Positions 1 to 7,799 of a DNA stretch of 52,275 nucleotides are shown one piece after another. This DNA comes from Paenibacillus sp. UNC499MF. GTDB lineage: Bacteria > Bacillota > Bacilli > Paenibacillales > NBRC-103111. The stretch lies in NCBI RefSeq assembly GCF_900107975.1, contig NZ_FNVF01000016.1, positions 9,080 to 61,354 on the forward strand. Reading direction: 5' to 3'. Both the position numbers and the translations under genes were made by a program. Below the pieces are notes generated by a model. That model did not search any database and had not been told where the DNA came from. It saw only the letters and a program-made list of their open reading frames with translations. The stretch's first letter is position 1. Each line of letters opens with the position of its first letter.

Positions 1-31
1 CCCGCCGCCGTGCGAGACCCGCCGCCGTGCG
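1..31. repeat. Short 14-bp direct repeat at window edge
   Basis: The unit CCCGCCGCCGTGCG occurs at 1-14 and again at 18-31, a period of 17 bases. It sits just downstream of the stop codon of the minus-strand acetyltransferase gene. The array is cut by the window edge, so its true copy number is unknown. Confidence 0.6.
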
Positions 32-34
32 GGG

Positions 35-856
35 CTACTCGCCCAGAGCGCTCCAGACGGCGCGCGCGTAGGCGAGCCTCATGCCGGCACGCTCCATGTT
101 GTTCTGGCTCGCGCTGCCGAAAGCGGCCTGGGCGGCCGTGAGCCGGCAGCCCCGTTTGGCAGCCTCGTGCATGCGTACCTGCAGCATAGCACTGTGCAGG
201 CCGCGGCTTCTGTGCTGCGGTACTGTCGCGGCCAGGGTGAAGGAGGCGATGTCGCCGTCGATGTGCATCATGCTGACTCCGGCCGGCTCATCGTTAACGT
301 AACCGAGGTACAAATGCCACCCCGGCCGGTTCAGCAGCACGATGTTGTTATCGATAAAATGCTGCTTCGCGCTCACATCCATCCCTGTGCCCACGCAGTG
401 CAGTTCCCCGTAGAGGTCGAACCGGGCGGCCGACGTGATCGGCTCTATCCGGATGTGAGGCGGAAGTACGGGAGCGACAGGTTCCGGAAGGCCGTACATG
501 TAAGCGTGAAAACCTTCCTGATAAAAACCTTGCCGTGCCAGCGCGTAAGTAACGGACTTATCCGTTTTGCCGGGAGTTAGTTCAAATGTGCAGGAGCGGC
601 CGCAGTCCGCGTAAAAATGAAGAATCTTCCCGAGCTCTCCGACATCTTCGGGACCCAGACCTCTGACGGTGTTAAACAAGGGCCAGGGCATTCCCTCCGT
701 GCAAACCGCGCTTGTCTGTCCGAACCGCGCCGTATGAACGCCCATCGGATTGCCTTCACGGCTGCCGATGGCTTCTATGCGTGAAGTCCAGAAAGCGGTT
801 TCCGCCTGTTCCAGACGTTTTGCAAGTTCTGCTGTAAGTACGGGTAATTGTGCCAT
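35..856 (-). CDS. GNAT family N-acetyltransferase, two-domain
   Basis: Predicted acetyl-CoA dependent N-acyltransferase of 273 residues; substrate unknown. The C-terminal half (about 133-273) carries the GNAT fold signature: a beta strand ending in FTLAATV, then the acetyl-CoA loop QHRSRGLHSAML (about 214-225), a variant of the usual Q/RxxGxG/A motif. The N-terminal part (1-125) has no motif I recognise and is probably a degenerate GNAT-like half, as in other proteins of this length. The ATG is preceded by GGAGGCGG at good spacing. The gene is separated from the downstream-lying nitroreductase by a terminator and stands alone. Family firm, function open. Confidence 0.85.
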   Translation of the reverse strand: MAQLPVLTAELAKRLEQAETAFWTSRIEAIGSREGNPMGVHTARFGQTSAVCTEGMPWPLFNTVRGLGPEDVGELGKILHFYADCGRSCTFELTPGKTDKSVTYALARQGFYQEGFHAYMYGLPEPVAPVLPPHIRIEPITSAARFDLYGELHCVGTGMDVSAKQHFIDNNIVLLNRPGWHLYLGYVNDEPAGVSMMHIDGDIASFTLAATVPQHRSRGLHSAMLQVRMHEAAKRGCRLTAAQAAFGSASQNNMERAGMRLAYARAVWSALGE

Positions 857-932
857 AATGACCGCCTCCGGTAGTTCGTTAACATGGAATGAAACGTAAT
901 AAGGATAAGGCCGAAAAGAATAGCCGAAAAGA

Positions 933-968
933 AAGCCTCCCGGTTTCCGGCTTGGAAAGGGGAGGCTT
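933..968 (-). terminator. Rho-independent terminator after nitroreductase
   Basis: Minus-strand stem GCCTCCC/GGGAGGC (960-966 with 935-941), extended inside by GGAAA/TTTCC pairing, followed by TTTCTTTT. It lies 27 bases after the stop codon of the gene ending at 995. Confidence 0.75.
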
Positions 969-994
969 GGAAGGTTTTGCTGCGTTCGGTCCGT

Positions 995-1642
995 TCAGCT
1001 GATAATTTCGAGGATCTCGTCCACTTCTTTACGGGCCAGCTTGCCCGGACGCTCCTGTGGATGACCGAGGGCGATGACCATATTGACCTGCGCTTCCTGC
1101 GGGATCGGGAGAAGCTCGCGGAGCCTGTGCTGGGCAAGGAGGACCGGTCCTGTCATGGGACAAGTCGCCAAGCCGCGCGCATGAGCCGCCAGCATCAGGT
1201 TCTGGGCCGCCAGGCAGGAACTTTTGATGCCTTCTTCGTCCCAGACGGAGTTCTCAACAAGTCCGATCGGGTCGAAAATGCGCTCACGGAATTTGGACTC
1301 GTAAGGAGTGGCCAGGCAAATGATGAGCACGGGCGCGCCCGAGAACGCGGTCGCATACGGTCCGAAAGACTTGACGAGAAGCCGCCCTTCGCGGGATAAA
1401 CCGCGTTCTTCGGCATCTGCTGCCCGTTTGTGAAGTTCTTCCCATGTTACGTCTTCGATAGTTTTGATGAGTTCGCCGTTCATCACGGCAATAAATTTCC
1501 ATGTTTGTGAGTTTGTATCGCTCGGTGCGAATCTGGCGCAGTCAATCAGTTCGCGTACATCCTCCACCGAGACAGGGTCTTGCGTGAATTTCCGGACGCT
1601 CCGTCTTTCGAGCACGATGGATTTGAAATCTTCATAGTTCAT
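995..1642 (-). CDS. Nitroreductase family protein
   Basis: Flavin-dependent NAD(P)H oxidoreductase of the nitroreductase superfamily, 215 residues, cytosolic; typical substrates are nitro compounds, quinones or other electrophiles. Family marks are the N-terminal RRSVRKF (13-19) that contacts the FMN phosphate, the segment ARFAPSDTNSQTWKF, and the late AAHARGLATCPMTGP segment. Start ATG with AGGGA nine bases upstream. A -10 like TATAAT lies on the minus strand at 1713-1718 but I see no good -35. Transcribed alone. A second, more YodC/MhqN-like nitroreductase is encoded near the right end of the window. Confidence 0.88.
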   Translation of the reverse strand: MNYEDFKSIVLERRSVRKFTQDPVSVEDVRELIDCARFAPSDTNSQTWKFIAVMNGELIKTIEDVTWEELHKRAADAEERGLSREGRLLVKSFGPYATAFSGAPVLIICLATPYESKFRERIFDPIGLVENSVWDEEGIKSSCLAAQNLMLAAHARGLATCPMTGPVLLAQHRLRELLPIPQEAQVNMVIALGHPQERPGKLARKEVDEILEIIS

Positions 1643-1785
1643 GCGTACAGTCCCTACTTTCCGCTGGTTCCTGGATACTGTCCTTAAGACTTGGTACTAA
1701 TATCTTCTCCTAATTATAGTCCAAATCCGGCAGTTTGCATAGGGAAAGCCGATGATGGACAGGCAGTCCGTTCCGCCCCCGATTG

Positions 1786-2880
1786 TTATTGCAGGACGAC
1801 GGTGTCTCCTTCGTTCAAGCCGCTGACCACTTCGGTTTTGTCGGCGGTTTCCATACCGATGGCAATTTCTTTGCGCTCCACGCCGCCCGGAGTTTCAAGC
1901 ATAACGAAATGCTTGTCCTTATCACGCTGTACGGCAAGGGTGGGAACGACAAGAGCGTCGGCCTTGCGGGCCGTTTCAATGGTTCCCGTCAAACTGAGGC
2001 CCGCGATAAGCCTGTCGTTAGGCTCCAGAGACACGGTGACTTCAAACTGGGCTGTCGCCGAGGCGGCGGCTTCCGTTCCCGATTTGGCGAATTTGGACAC
2101 TTGCTTGACTTTGCCTTTCAGCGGAACGTCGGGGAGAGCGTCGATCTTGACCACAACGGGCATATCCGGCTTAATTTGGAAAACATCGAATTCTCCCACA
2201 TAGCAGAGCAGCTCCAGCTTGGACAAATCGACAATTTTGCCGATCCGGTTATTGGCTTGAAGTGCCTGCGGAATTTTAGAAGAATCCTCGAAAAGGAAAA
2301 TGCCGCTCTCCGGTGCTTTGAAATTCGCTTTGGCAAGCATTTTCTGTTTTTCACTCAATTGGCTCTGGGCTGTCTCGCGGTTCATGGTATTAAGCTGTGC
2401 CTGGATTTTGGCGCTTTCGGCATCGACATAGCGTTTCTTGGCGTCCGCTTCCGACATGCCGCCCGATTCGCCGGAACCTGCGGGAGCATCGGAGGAGCGT
2501 TCCTGGAATTTGGCAAGCTGCGCTTCCAGGTCTTGTTTTTTCAGGTTGGCCTGCATCTGAACGATTTCGGCGTCGATTGCGGCACTGTCGAGAACGAAAA
2601 GAGAGTCGCCCTTTTTGACCTGGGCGCCGTCGGTTACATTCCACTTCACGATATCCCCGCTAAACGGGGCGTGTACCCAGGTTTCTTTTTCATAAGACGA
2701 TTTGCCTTTCACTTCAATAGAGCCGACCAGCTCTTCGCGGGTGACCTTGAAAGACAGGGGATTGTTCATTGCCATATCGGCGGGATTGGGACCTGTTTGA
2801 GGATGGCTTTTTATGTATAAGAACGCGCTGATTCCTATGACGACAACCGCCGCCGCCACTGCCCATACTTTTTTCTTCAT
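1786..2880 (-). CDS. HlyD/MacA-like efflux adaptor subunit
   Basis: Membrane-anchored adaptor of 364 residues. It has one N-terminal transmembrane helix (about 4-22), a biotinyl/lipoyl-like half (HAPFSGDIVKWNVTDG near 70-90), a charged helical hairpin (about 100-190) and a beta-barrel region near VVKIDALPD. The open frame continues upstream to 3012, but ATG at 2880 begins the hydrophobic anchor and has AGGAG upstream; upstream residues overlap the permease gene and look non-coding. The stop of the permease gene lies 17 bases before this start. It is the last gene of a minus-strand export operon (MFS, ATPase, permease, adaptor). In Gram-positives such adaptors work with MacB-type pumps, for peptides or lipids; the substrate is unknown here. 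Confidence 0.88.
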   Translation of the reverse strand: MKKKVWAVAAAVVVIGISAFLYIKSHPQTGPNPADMAMNNPLSFKVTREELVGSIEVKGKSSYEKETWVHAPFSGDIVKWNVTDGAQVKKGDSLFVLDSAAIDAEIVQMQANLKKQDLEAQLAKFQERSSDAPAGSGESGGMSEADAKKRYVDAESAKIQAQLNTMNRETAQSQLSEKQKMLAKANFKAPESGIFLFEDSSKIPQALQANNRIGKIVDLSKLELLCYVGEFDVFQIKPDMPVVVKIDALPDVPLKGKVKQVSKFAKSGTEAAASATAQFEVTVSLEPNDRLIAGLSLTGTIETARKADALVVPTLAVQRDKDKHFVMLETPGGVERKEIAIGMETADKTEVVSGLNEGDTVVLQ

Positions 2881-2897
2881 CGTTACGGTTTCCACTC

Positions 2898-4295
2898 CTA
2901 TTCGCGTTTGATTGCCGTAAGGGCGTCGGTTTTGGACGCTTTGACTGCTGGATAAATTCCCGAGAGAACCCCGGTCATGATCGCAAAGAATAGACCGACG
3001 GGAATAATCCACGTGGAGATGAACAAGATCTGGGTGTCGTCGCCCGCAGAATTTTTGCCCATCATGAAGGTGAGGGCGTTAATGCCCCAGACGACCCAGT
3101 AGGACAGCATAATGCCGAGAATTCCGCCCAGCAGCCCGAGAAGTGCCGACTCTACGATGAACATATTCCGGATCTGCCTCAGGTTTGCTCCAAGCACCTT
3201 CATGATGCCGATCTGCCGTCGTCTCTGGTACGTGGACATCGTCATGGCGACCACAATGGAAATGGAGGCGATAAACAGGACGAACAGCCCGACGCCGAGA
3301 AAGACGACCCGGATGATCACAAATTCTCCCTGCATTCTTTCTTCCTGGTGAAGATTGTTCTGGGTATTCAGCCGGAGCTTCTGAATCTGTTTGTCGACGG
3401 TTTCTATCTGGCTCGAATTCTCGACTTTGACCAGAACCTCCGAGTAAGATTCGCCTGAGCCCATCCGTTTCGCGGTCTCGCTGTCCGGCGGAGCGGAAGC
3501 TTTGACGGCTTCCCGGATTTGTTTGGCTAAAGCGTGGGATATGTATCCTTTTTTGTCATACATCACCATGTTGTTGGGCACACTTTCCCCTTTTTTCAGG
3601 ACACCGGCGACCCGCACGGGGATTTGTGCCTGAGCTTTGCCCGCCGAAGCGCTAGGGTGTTCCATGGTGAGCGTAATTTTCTTCTGGTAAAGGGATGTCG
3701 GAATTTTATCGAATTCCCGGAACGTTTCCCAGACCGACGGGTCGTTCTGATTCGCCCGCATTTGACGCTCCCGGTTTTTCATGGTTTCTTCGTCGAGAAG
3801 CCCCATGGTGGCGCCGGGGCTCAAAATAATCGTGTTTTCGATTTCGGAGGGGCCGCCCTGCTGGAACTCGTGCCCGAACTTTTCGAGCGTATCCAGGTCT
3901 GTGGCGACCAGCTCGAAACTGCCGATTTTGCCGTCGTCGAGTTTAAAGAAGAAGTGGCCGACCTGTTGAAAGCTGGCGACGGCTTTGACGTGCGGCAGCG
4001 TCCGGATCAGATCGAGCTTCTGATTTGTAATGGAACCGGCTGCGGATCCGGATTTGTCCGGAGTGGAGTCCCCTGACCCCTGTTCCTGACTCTGATCGTT
4101 CCTGATCGTAATCTCATCGGTCTTCAGGTACGCTTTCATCTGCTGCTCGCTGTAGTGGGAAGCGGATTCCCCTACGGCCAGGGCGACGACGATAGCGGCG
4201 GAACCGATGGAAATTCCGAGCGCACACAGAGCGGTGACGACCTTCCGCCGTTTGAGCTGGTCCCAGCCGAGCCCCATGTAATCGCGTATCTTCAT
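2898..4295 (-). CDS. ABC transporter permease, FtsX/MacB type
   Basis: Integral membrane permease of 465 residues with MacB topology: first membrane helix at about 19-41, a large extracytoplasmic domain (about 45-325) and three C-terminal helices (about 330-355, 380-405, 430-455). The cytoplasmic stretch after helix two, TYQRRRQIGIMKVLGA, is the FtsX-family signature. The start ATG overlaps the stop of the ATPase gene by four bases (ATGA) and has GGAGGTGA nine bases upstream. Together with the ATPase and adaptor it should form a MacAB-like mechanotransmitter pump. No features suggest a bacteriocin-immunity role in particular. Confidence 0.9.
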   Translation of the reverse strand: MKIRDYMGLGWDQLKRRKVVTALCALGISIGSAAIVVALAVGESASHYSEQQMKAYLKTDEITIRNDQSQEQGSGDSTPDKSGSAAGSITNQKLDLIRTLPHVKAVASFQQVGHFFFKLDDGKIGSFELVATDLDTLEKFGHEFQQGGPSEIENTIILSPGATMGLLDEETMKNRERQMRANQNDPSVWETFREFDKIPTSLYQKKITLTMEHPSASAGKAQAQIPVRVAGVLKKGESVPNNMVMYDKKGYISHALAKQIREAVKASAPPDSETAKRMGSGESYSEVLVKVENSSQIETVDKQIQKLRLNTQNNLHQEERMQGEFVIIRVVFLGVGLFVLFIASISIVVAMTMSTYQRRRQIGIMKVLGANLRQIRNMFIVESALLGLLGGILGIMLSYWVVWGINALTFMMGKNSAGDDTQILFISTWIIPVGLFFAIMTGVLSGIYPAVKASKTDALTAIKRE

Positions 4296-5074
4296 GGCCG
4301 CTCACCTCCGGCCGGCTCTGAACGGAAAGCGGTGCCCTCTGCGAGCGCCGAAGGAACTTCACCGGCCAGTGCCGCCGCCGTTTCTTCTTCGGCGTGCAGA
4401 TAATCGCTGTCTTCGGCGAGCCGGCCGTCTTTCAGCTGAATGACCCGCTGCGTTCTGGCCGCCACTTCGCGTTCATGCGTGACGATGATAAACGTAAGCT
4501 GAAGCGTGCGGTTCAATTCGAGCAGCAGGTCGATGATCTCCTTCTCGGTCTTGGTGTCCAGGTTTCCCGTAGGCTCGTCCGCAAAGACGACGGGAGGACG
4601 GGTGATCAGCGAACGCGCGATCGAGACGCGCTGCTGCTGTCCGCCGGACAGCTGGGAGGGGAAGAGCTCCGTCTTCTCCGCCAGTCCGACCTGCGTGAGC
4701 AGACTCATGGCGCGCTCGCGCCGTTCGCCGGGCTTGACGCTTTGAAAGACGAGCGGAAGCTCGACGTTCTCCCGCACGGTCAAATGCGAGATGAGCTCAT
4801 AGGATTGAAAAATAAATCCGATATGATGGCGCCGGAATTCGGCGAGCTTGTTTTCGCTCATGCGCTCGATCGGCTGTCCGGCGATGAGAATGCTGCCCTC
4901 CGTCGGCTTCATAAGTCCCGCCATCAGGTTGAGCAGCGTGGATTTACCGGAGCCGGAGCTTCCGAGCAGGGCTACGATTTCTCCTTTGTTCACGGTAAAA
5001 TGGATGTCTTTCAACACCTGGGACTGTTCCGTACCGCTTTGAAAGGTATGCGAAAGCCCGCTTACCTCAAGCAT
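4292..5074 (-). CDS. ABC transporter ATP-binding protein (MacB/LolD type)
   Basis: ATPase of 260 residues energising the neighbouring permease. Walker A is [13 protein letters not shown], the signature is [15 protein letters not shown], Walker B is [12 protein letters not shown], and the H-loop is IIVTHE. The [11 protein letters not shown] form is typical of the LolD/MacB/FtsE group. A 30-residue Ala/Glu-rich tail follows the conserved domain. The start ATG has AAGGAGG six bases upstream and overlaps the end of the MFS gene by eight bases, so all four genes are translationally linked. Confidence 0.93.
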   Translation of the reverse strand: MLEVSGLSHTFQSGTEQSQVLKDIHFTVNKGEIVALLGSSGSGKSTLLNLMAGLMKPTEGSILIAGQPIERMSENKLAEFRRHHIGFIFQSYELISHLTVRENVELPLVFQSVKPGERRERAMSLLTQVGLAEKTELFPSQLSGGQQQRVSIARSLITRPPVVFADEPTGNLDTKTEKEIIDLLLELNRTLQLTFIIVTHEREVAARTQRVIQLKDGRLAEDSDYLHAEEETAAALAGEVPSALAEGTAFRSEPAGGERP

Positions 5075-6260
5075 GCGAATCCTCCTTTTTCGTTGAAATA
5101 GCAGTTAATCTGGCTTCCAGCGCGTTCAGACGGGCATGGAATACGAGGAAACCGGCCGCAGCCGCAACGGCAAGCCCCGATCCTATTCCGTAGAGGACCG
5201 TGCTTCCGTAATCCGCATAGATCAGGCCGCCGAATCTTCCGCTGATGATCCCCGCAAGGCCGGACCATGTAACGGCGAAAATAGCCTGGCCGGAAGCTCT
5301 GTACTCATCCGGGATGATCTGGGCGAGATAGCGCAGCGCCGTGACGAAGAAAATGCCGAAGGTCACGCTGTGCATAGCCTGTGCGAGCAGAACCCAGCCG
5401 GTATGATCCGACAGGCTGACGATCAGGAAGCGGATGGCGTACATAAACCCGGCAATGGCCAGAAGCGGCAGCTCTTTGTAGCGGTTCCCGTATTTGCCCA
5501 GCAGAAAAAACACCGGAATTTCGCTTAGCGACGAAATCATCATCGCCGTACCGACCGTCATGTCCGAGGCCCCCAGCTCGCGCAGATGCAGAGCCAGAAA
5601 GCCGTCATTGATCCGATGCGAAATCGACATGATAAGGACGAGCAGGAGGAAGATCAGCAGCCGGGGCGAACCGATCACTTTTCCCATGCCCTTAAAGTCC
5701 ATCTTGCTGTAAGCAACCCGTGTATCGACCAGGCCGAAGGTGAAAATCAGCCCGATGACAATAACCGCTATACTAATAGACGAAGTAAGGCCGATATTAG
5801 TTTCTTTTATAAGGAGCCCGAAAAAAAGCGCCGAGAAAGCGAAGCCGATGGAGCCGAATATCCGGAAGGAGGAATAGCTCTTTCCCGTCTGGCTGGCGTG
5901 CAGCAGAAGCTGGCTGTCATTCAGGGATTGGGCGGGCTGCTGGAAGAAGTAAAACCCGGCCATCAGGGCGTAAAGAACGGTAAAGGAATCGGTCCCGAAC
6001 ATGGAGACGACGAAAACAAGCTGACCCACGTACAGGGTGATCATAATCGGCTTGATTTTTTGCAGCCGGTCGCTCGCGAATCCCCAGACGAGGTTGGCTA
6101 AGATGCTGACCATCGGTCCGATGGAGTACAGCAGTCCGATCTCGGCTTTGGAATAGCCCCGCGAATCGAAATAGAGCGGGAAGAACGAGGCGATAATGGC
6201 CATCATCATATAATAGGAAAAAGTAAATCCGCGAAGGACGAAATCATTTTGTTTTTTCAA
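5067..6260 (-). CDS. MFS transporter, first gene of export operon
   Basis: Twelve-helix major facilitator of 397 residues, resembling the MFS_1-like group (FxxxYYMMMAIIASFFPLYF in helix 1; WGFASDRLQKIKPIM in the motif A position). I place the start at TTG 6260 because AGGTGG lies five bases before it and the protein then begins at helix 1; the frame stays open to 6362 but those residues cover a terminator hairpin. It precedes and overlaps the ABC genes by eight bases, so the operon pairs a secondary with a primary exporter. Substrate unknown. The U-tract hairpin just upstream suggests attenuation. Confidence 0.85.
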   Translation of the reverse strand: MKKQNDFVLRGFTFSYYMMMAIIASFFPLYFDSRGYSKAEIGLLYSIGPMVSILANLVWGFASDRLQKIKPIMITLYVGQLVFVVSMFGTDSFTVLYALMAGFYFFQQPAQSLNDSQLLLHASQTGKSYSSFRIFGSIGFAFSALFFGLLIKETNIGLTSSISIAVIVIGLIFTFGLVDTRVAYSKMDFKGMGKVIGSPRLLIFLLLVLIMSISHRINDGFLALHLRELGASDMTVGTAMMISSLSEIPVFFLLGKYGNRYKELPLLAIAGFMYAIRFLIVSLSDHTGWVLLAQAMHSVTFGIFFVTALRYLAQIIPDEYRASGQAIFAVTWSGLAGIISGRFGGLIYADYGSTVLYGIGSGLAVAAAAGFLVFHARLNALEARLTAISTKKEDSHA

Positions 6261-6290
6261 GGCATCCACCTGTCTTCGTTGTTCTGTAAA

Positions 6291-6318
6291 AAACAGAGGA
6301 CGCCTTGGGGGCGTCCCG
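6291..6318 (-). terminator. Intrinsic terminator or attenuator before MFS start
   Basis: On the minus strand GGACGCCCCCAAGGCGTCC folds into a tight GC stem and is followed by TCTGTTTTTT. It lies only about 35 bases before the TTG start of the MFS gene and no other gene precedes it on that strand for at least 300 bases, so it more likely acts within the leader of the operon than at the end of another gene. Confidence 0.6.
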
Positions 6319-6507
6319 TATTCTTTCCATCCAGTATACGGACGCAGGAGGCGGAGGCGCAATTGAGCATTCGACCGCTAACGGCAGTGGCGGGGAGAAT
6401 AGGGGGGGCTGCTCATGCAGGTTGCTCTTATATGAACAAATCCGGTGCGATATCCCGGAAGAAGGCGTTAAGAACCGCATGATAGGCGGAAGGACACATT
6501 CAGCCTG

Positions 6508-6541
6508 CCGGAACCATGACAAAAGTCATATCCGGTATAAT
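6508..6541 (+). promoter_or_regulatory. Dyad with adjoining -10 element
   Basis: An interrupted palindrome (CCGGA at 6508-6512 with TCCGG at 6531-6535; ATGAC at 6516-6520 with GTCAT at 6525-6529) abuts a perfect TATAAT at 6536-6541. No good -35 is visible, so an activator or repressor site is possible. It would serve the gene starting at 6679. Confidence 0.35.
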
Positions 6542-6678
6542 CGGGTTGGAGTAGGATGCGGGTAACGGCAGGGGGCAAATTACCGGTAACTTGTAGTGGA
6601 AAGGTCACGGCGCCTCGTGATACATTAGAACATAAGATTGTTAGACAACGCGCCGGATTAAGCTGAAGGGGGTGCCTT

Positions 6679-6993
6679 GTGACCTGCCGTTTTATTTTTG
6701 ACGAGCGATTGGGAATAGCGGTCCCCGAGTTCGACAAGGAGTGGGAAGAGTATTCTCTGGAGGAAAGAGAAACGATTCTGCTTGAGTGGGAACAAATACG
6801 CGGAACGATTCCGGACCGGATCAAGCAGCTTGAAGGGCAGATTATCGCCAAACAGAACAAGCTGAACATCGAGGACGATTTTCCGGCCTCCTGTACGCTC
6901 AATTCGCAGATTGCCGATCTGGCCAGCGCCATCAACGACCTGCATCTCTGGTTCCGGACGAATCAGGAAGTGGATAGCAAGATACACGGTTAA
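6679..6993 (+). CDS. Small acidic coiled-coil protein, function unknown
   Basis: Protein of 104 residues, starting at GTG with AAGGGGG five bases before. It is acidic and mostly helical; residues about 25-60 (EERETILLEWEQIRGTIPDR then IKQLEGQIIAKQNKLNIE) look like a coiled coil, and the rest (LNSQIADLASAINDLHLWF) is amphipathic helix. No membrane segment, no signal peptide, no known motif. I do not recognise the family. A clear start site and sensible composition argue that it is real. Confidence 0.65.
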   Translation: MTCRFIFDERLGIAVPEFDKEWEEYSLEERETILLEWEQIRGTIPDRIKQLEGQIIAKQNKLNIEDDFPASCTLNSQIADLASAINDLHLWFRTNQEVDSKIHG

Positions 6994-7169
6994 CGGGCAG
7001 AAGTTCCTTCCGGTGATTTTCTCTCTGCTCGGATAACCGCGGAATCTTGCTGCGTCACGACTGCGGGAGGAGACAAGGTGTAAAAGCTCCGCAATTCTGG
7101 TAAGATAGAAAGAAAAATTGAGATTGGATCTGAAGCGCCAGGTCTGAGCCGCAGGAAGGAGTGCTCGAG

Positions 7170-7799
7170 GTGCCAACAGAAAATGAGAAACCGTCTTGGA
7201 TCAGACTGATCGCCAAGCCTCTGCTCGGAAGACAGCCTTCGCTGTACCCGATCGAAGAATGGGATTCGCTGATCGATGTCCGGATCGATAAACTTCAGGT
7301 TTCCGCATTATGCGGAGACAATCCAGATAATGAACCTTATGCACTGGCGCTAAAATCGGGACTCTATTTGTTTAATGAGAGTCTTGACAACAGTCATGAA
7401 ATTTCCCAGTCCATTACAAATGAAACCGGAAGCTATTGGCACGGGCTGATGCACCGGATGGAAGGCGACTACAGCAATGCGAAGTATTGGCTGCAGGACG
7501 CGGGCAACCATCCGATTCATACCGACCTGGTCAACGAGGTCCGGTCCTTTCTGGACCGCCAGCCGGGGCTGCGGGCGATAGAGCATGAAGCGATGAAAGC
7601 GAAGATTGACGTTCTTGTTACTTCTCCGGAGTGGAATTCCTCCGTATTTGCGGATGCTGTCGAGCTTCAGGTAACCTTGCTGCAAAATCCGGATATCGAA
7701 GCCTGGCTCACCCATATCCAATACCTGGAATTCAAACTGCTGCTTGCTTACTGCTATCGCCAGTGTTATGGAGGAGAACTCGTTGAACTTGCCGAATAA
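7170..7799 (+). CDS. Conserved protein of unknown function, overlaps ytpB
   Basis: Protein of 209 residues. Its middle holds a striking block: LYLFNESLDNSHEISQSI, then TGSYWHGLMHRMEGDYSN, then AKYWLQDAGNHP. I recall similar WHxxMHRxxxDYxNAKYW blocks in uncharacterised bacterial proteins of this size, but know no function. The conserved His, Arg, Asp and Trp suggest an active or binding site. I prefer GTG 7170 over GTG 7161 because AGGAAGGA ends at 7160. The last 17 bases overlap the start of ytpB, which implies coupled translation and a possible role beside sesquarterpenoid synthesis. Confidence 0.75.
   Translation: MPTENEKPSWIRLIAKPLLGRQPSLYPIEEWDSLIDVRIDKLQVSALCGDNPDNEPYALALKSGLYLFNESLDNSHEISQSITNETGSYWHGLMHRMEGDYSNAKYWLQDAGNHPIHTDLVNEVRSFLDRQPGLRAIEHEAMKAKIDVLVTSPEWNSSVFADAVELQVTLLQNPDIEAWLTHIQYLEFKLLLAYCYRQCYGGELVELAE

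Larger units (their letters stand above)
6261..6678. other. Divergent intergenic region with hairpins and one promoter
   Basis: This 418-base stretch separates the minus-strand export operon from plus-strand genes. It holds the minus-strand U-tract hairpin at 6291-6318, a stem-like dyad at 6508-6535 (CCGGA...ATGAC/GTCAT...TCCGG) and a TATAAT at 6536-6541 on the plus strand directly after the dyad. I find no T-box motif, no tRNA and no convincing small gene in it. Confidence 0.5.

Noticed and set aside
995-1399. Open frames on the plus strand across the nitroreductase gene
   Set aside because: They lack ribosome binding sites and have the Arg/Gly-rich or leucine-poor composition of antisense shadows; the minus-strand protein has clear family motifs.
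2881-3012. N-terminal extension of the HlyD-like adaptor
   Set aside because: The extra 44 residues overlap the permease gene and precede the membrane anchor; ATG 2880 with AGGAG upstream is a better start.
6321-6600. Possible T-box or riboswitch in the MFS leader
   Set aside because: The T-box sequence (AGGGTGGNACCGCG type) and other riboswitch cores are absent; only the terminator hairpin stands.
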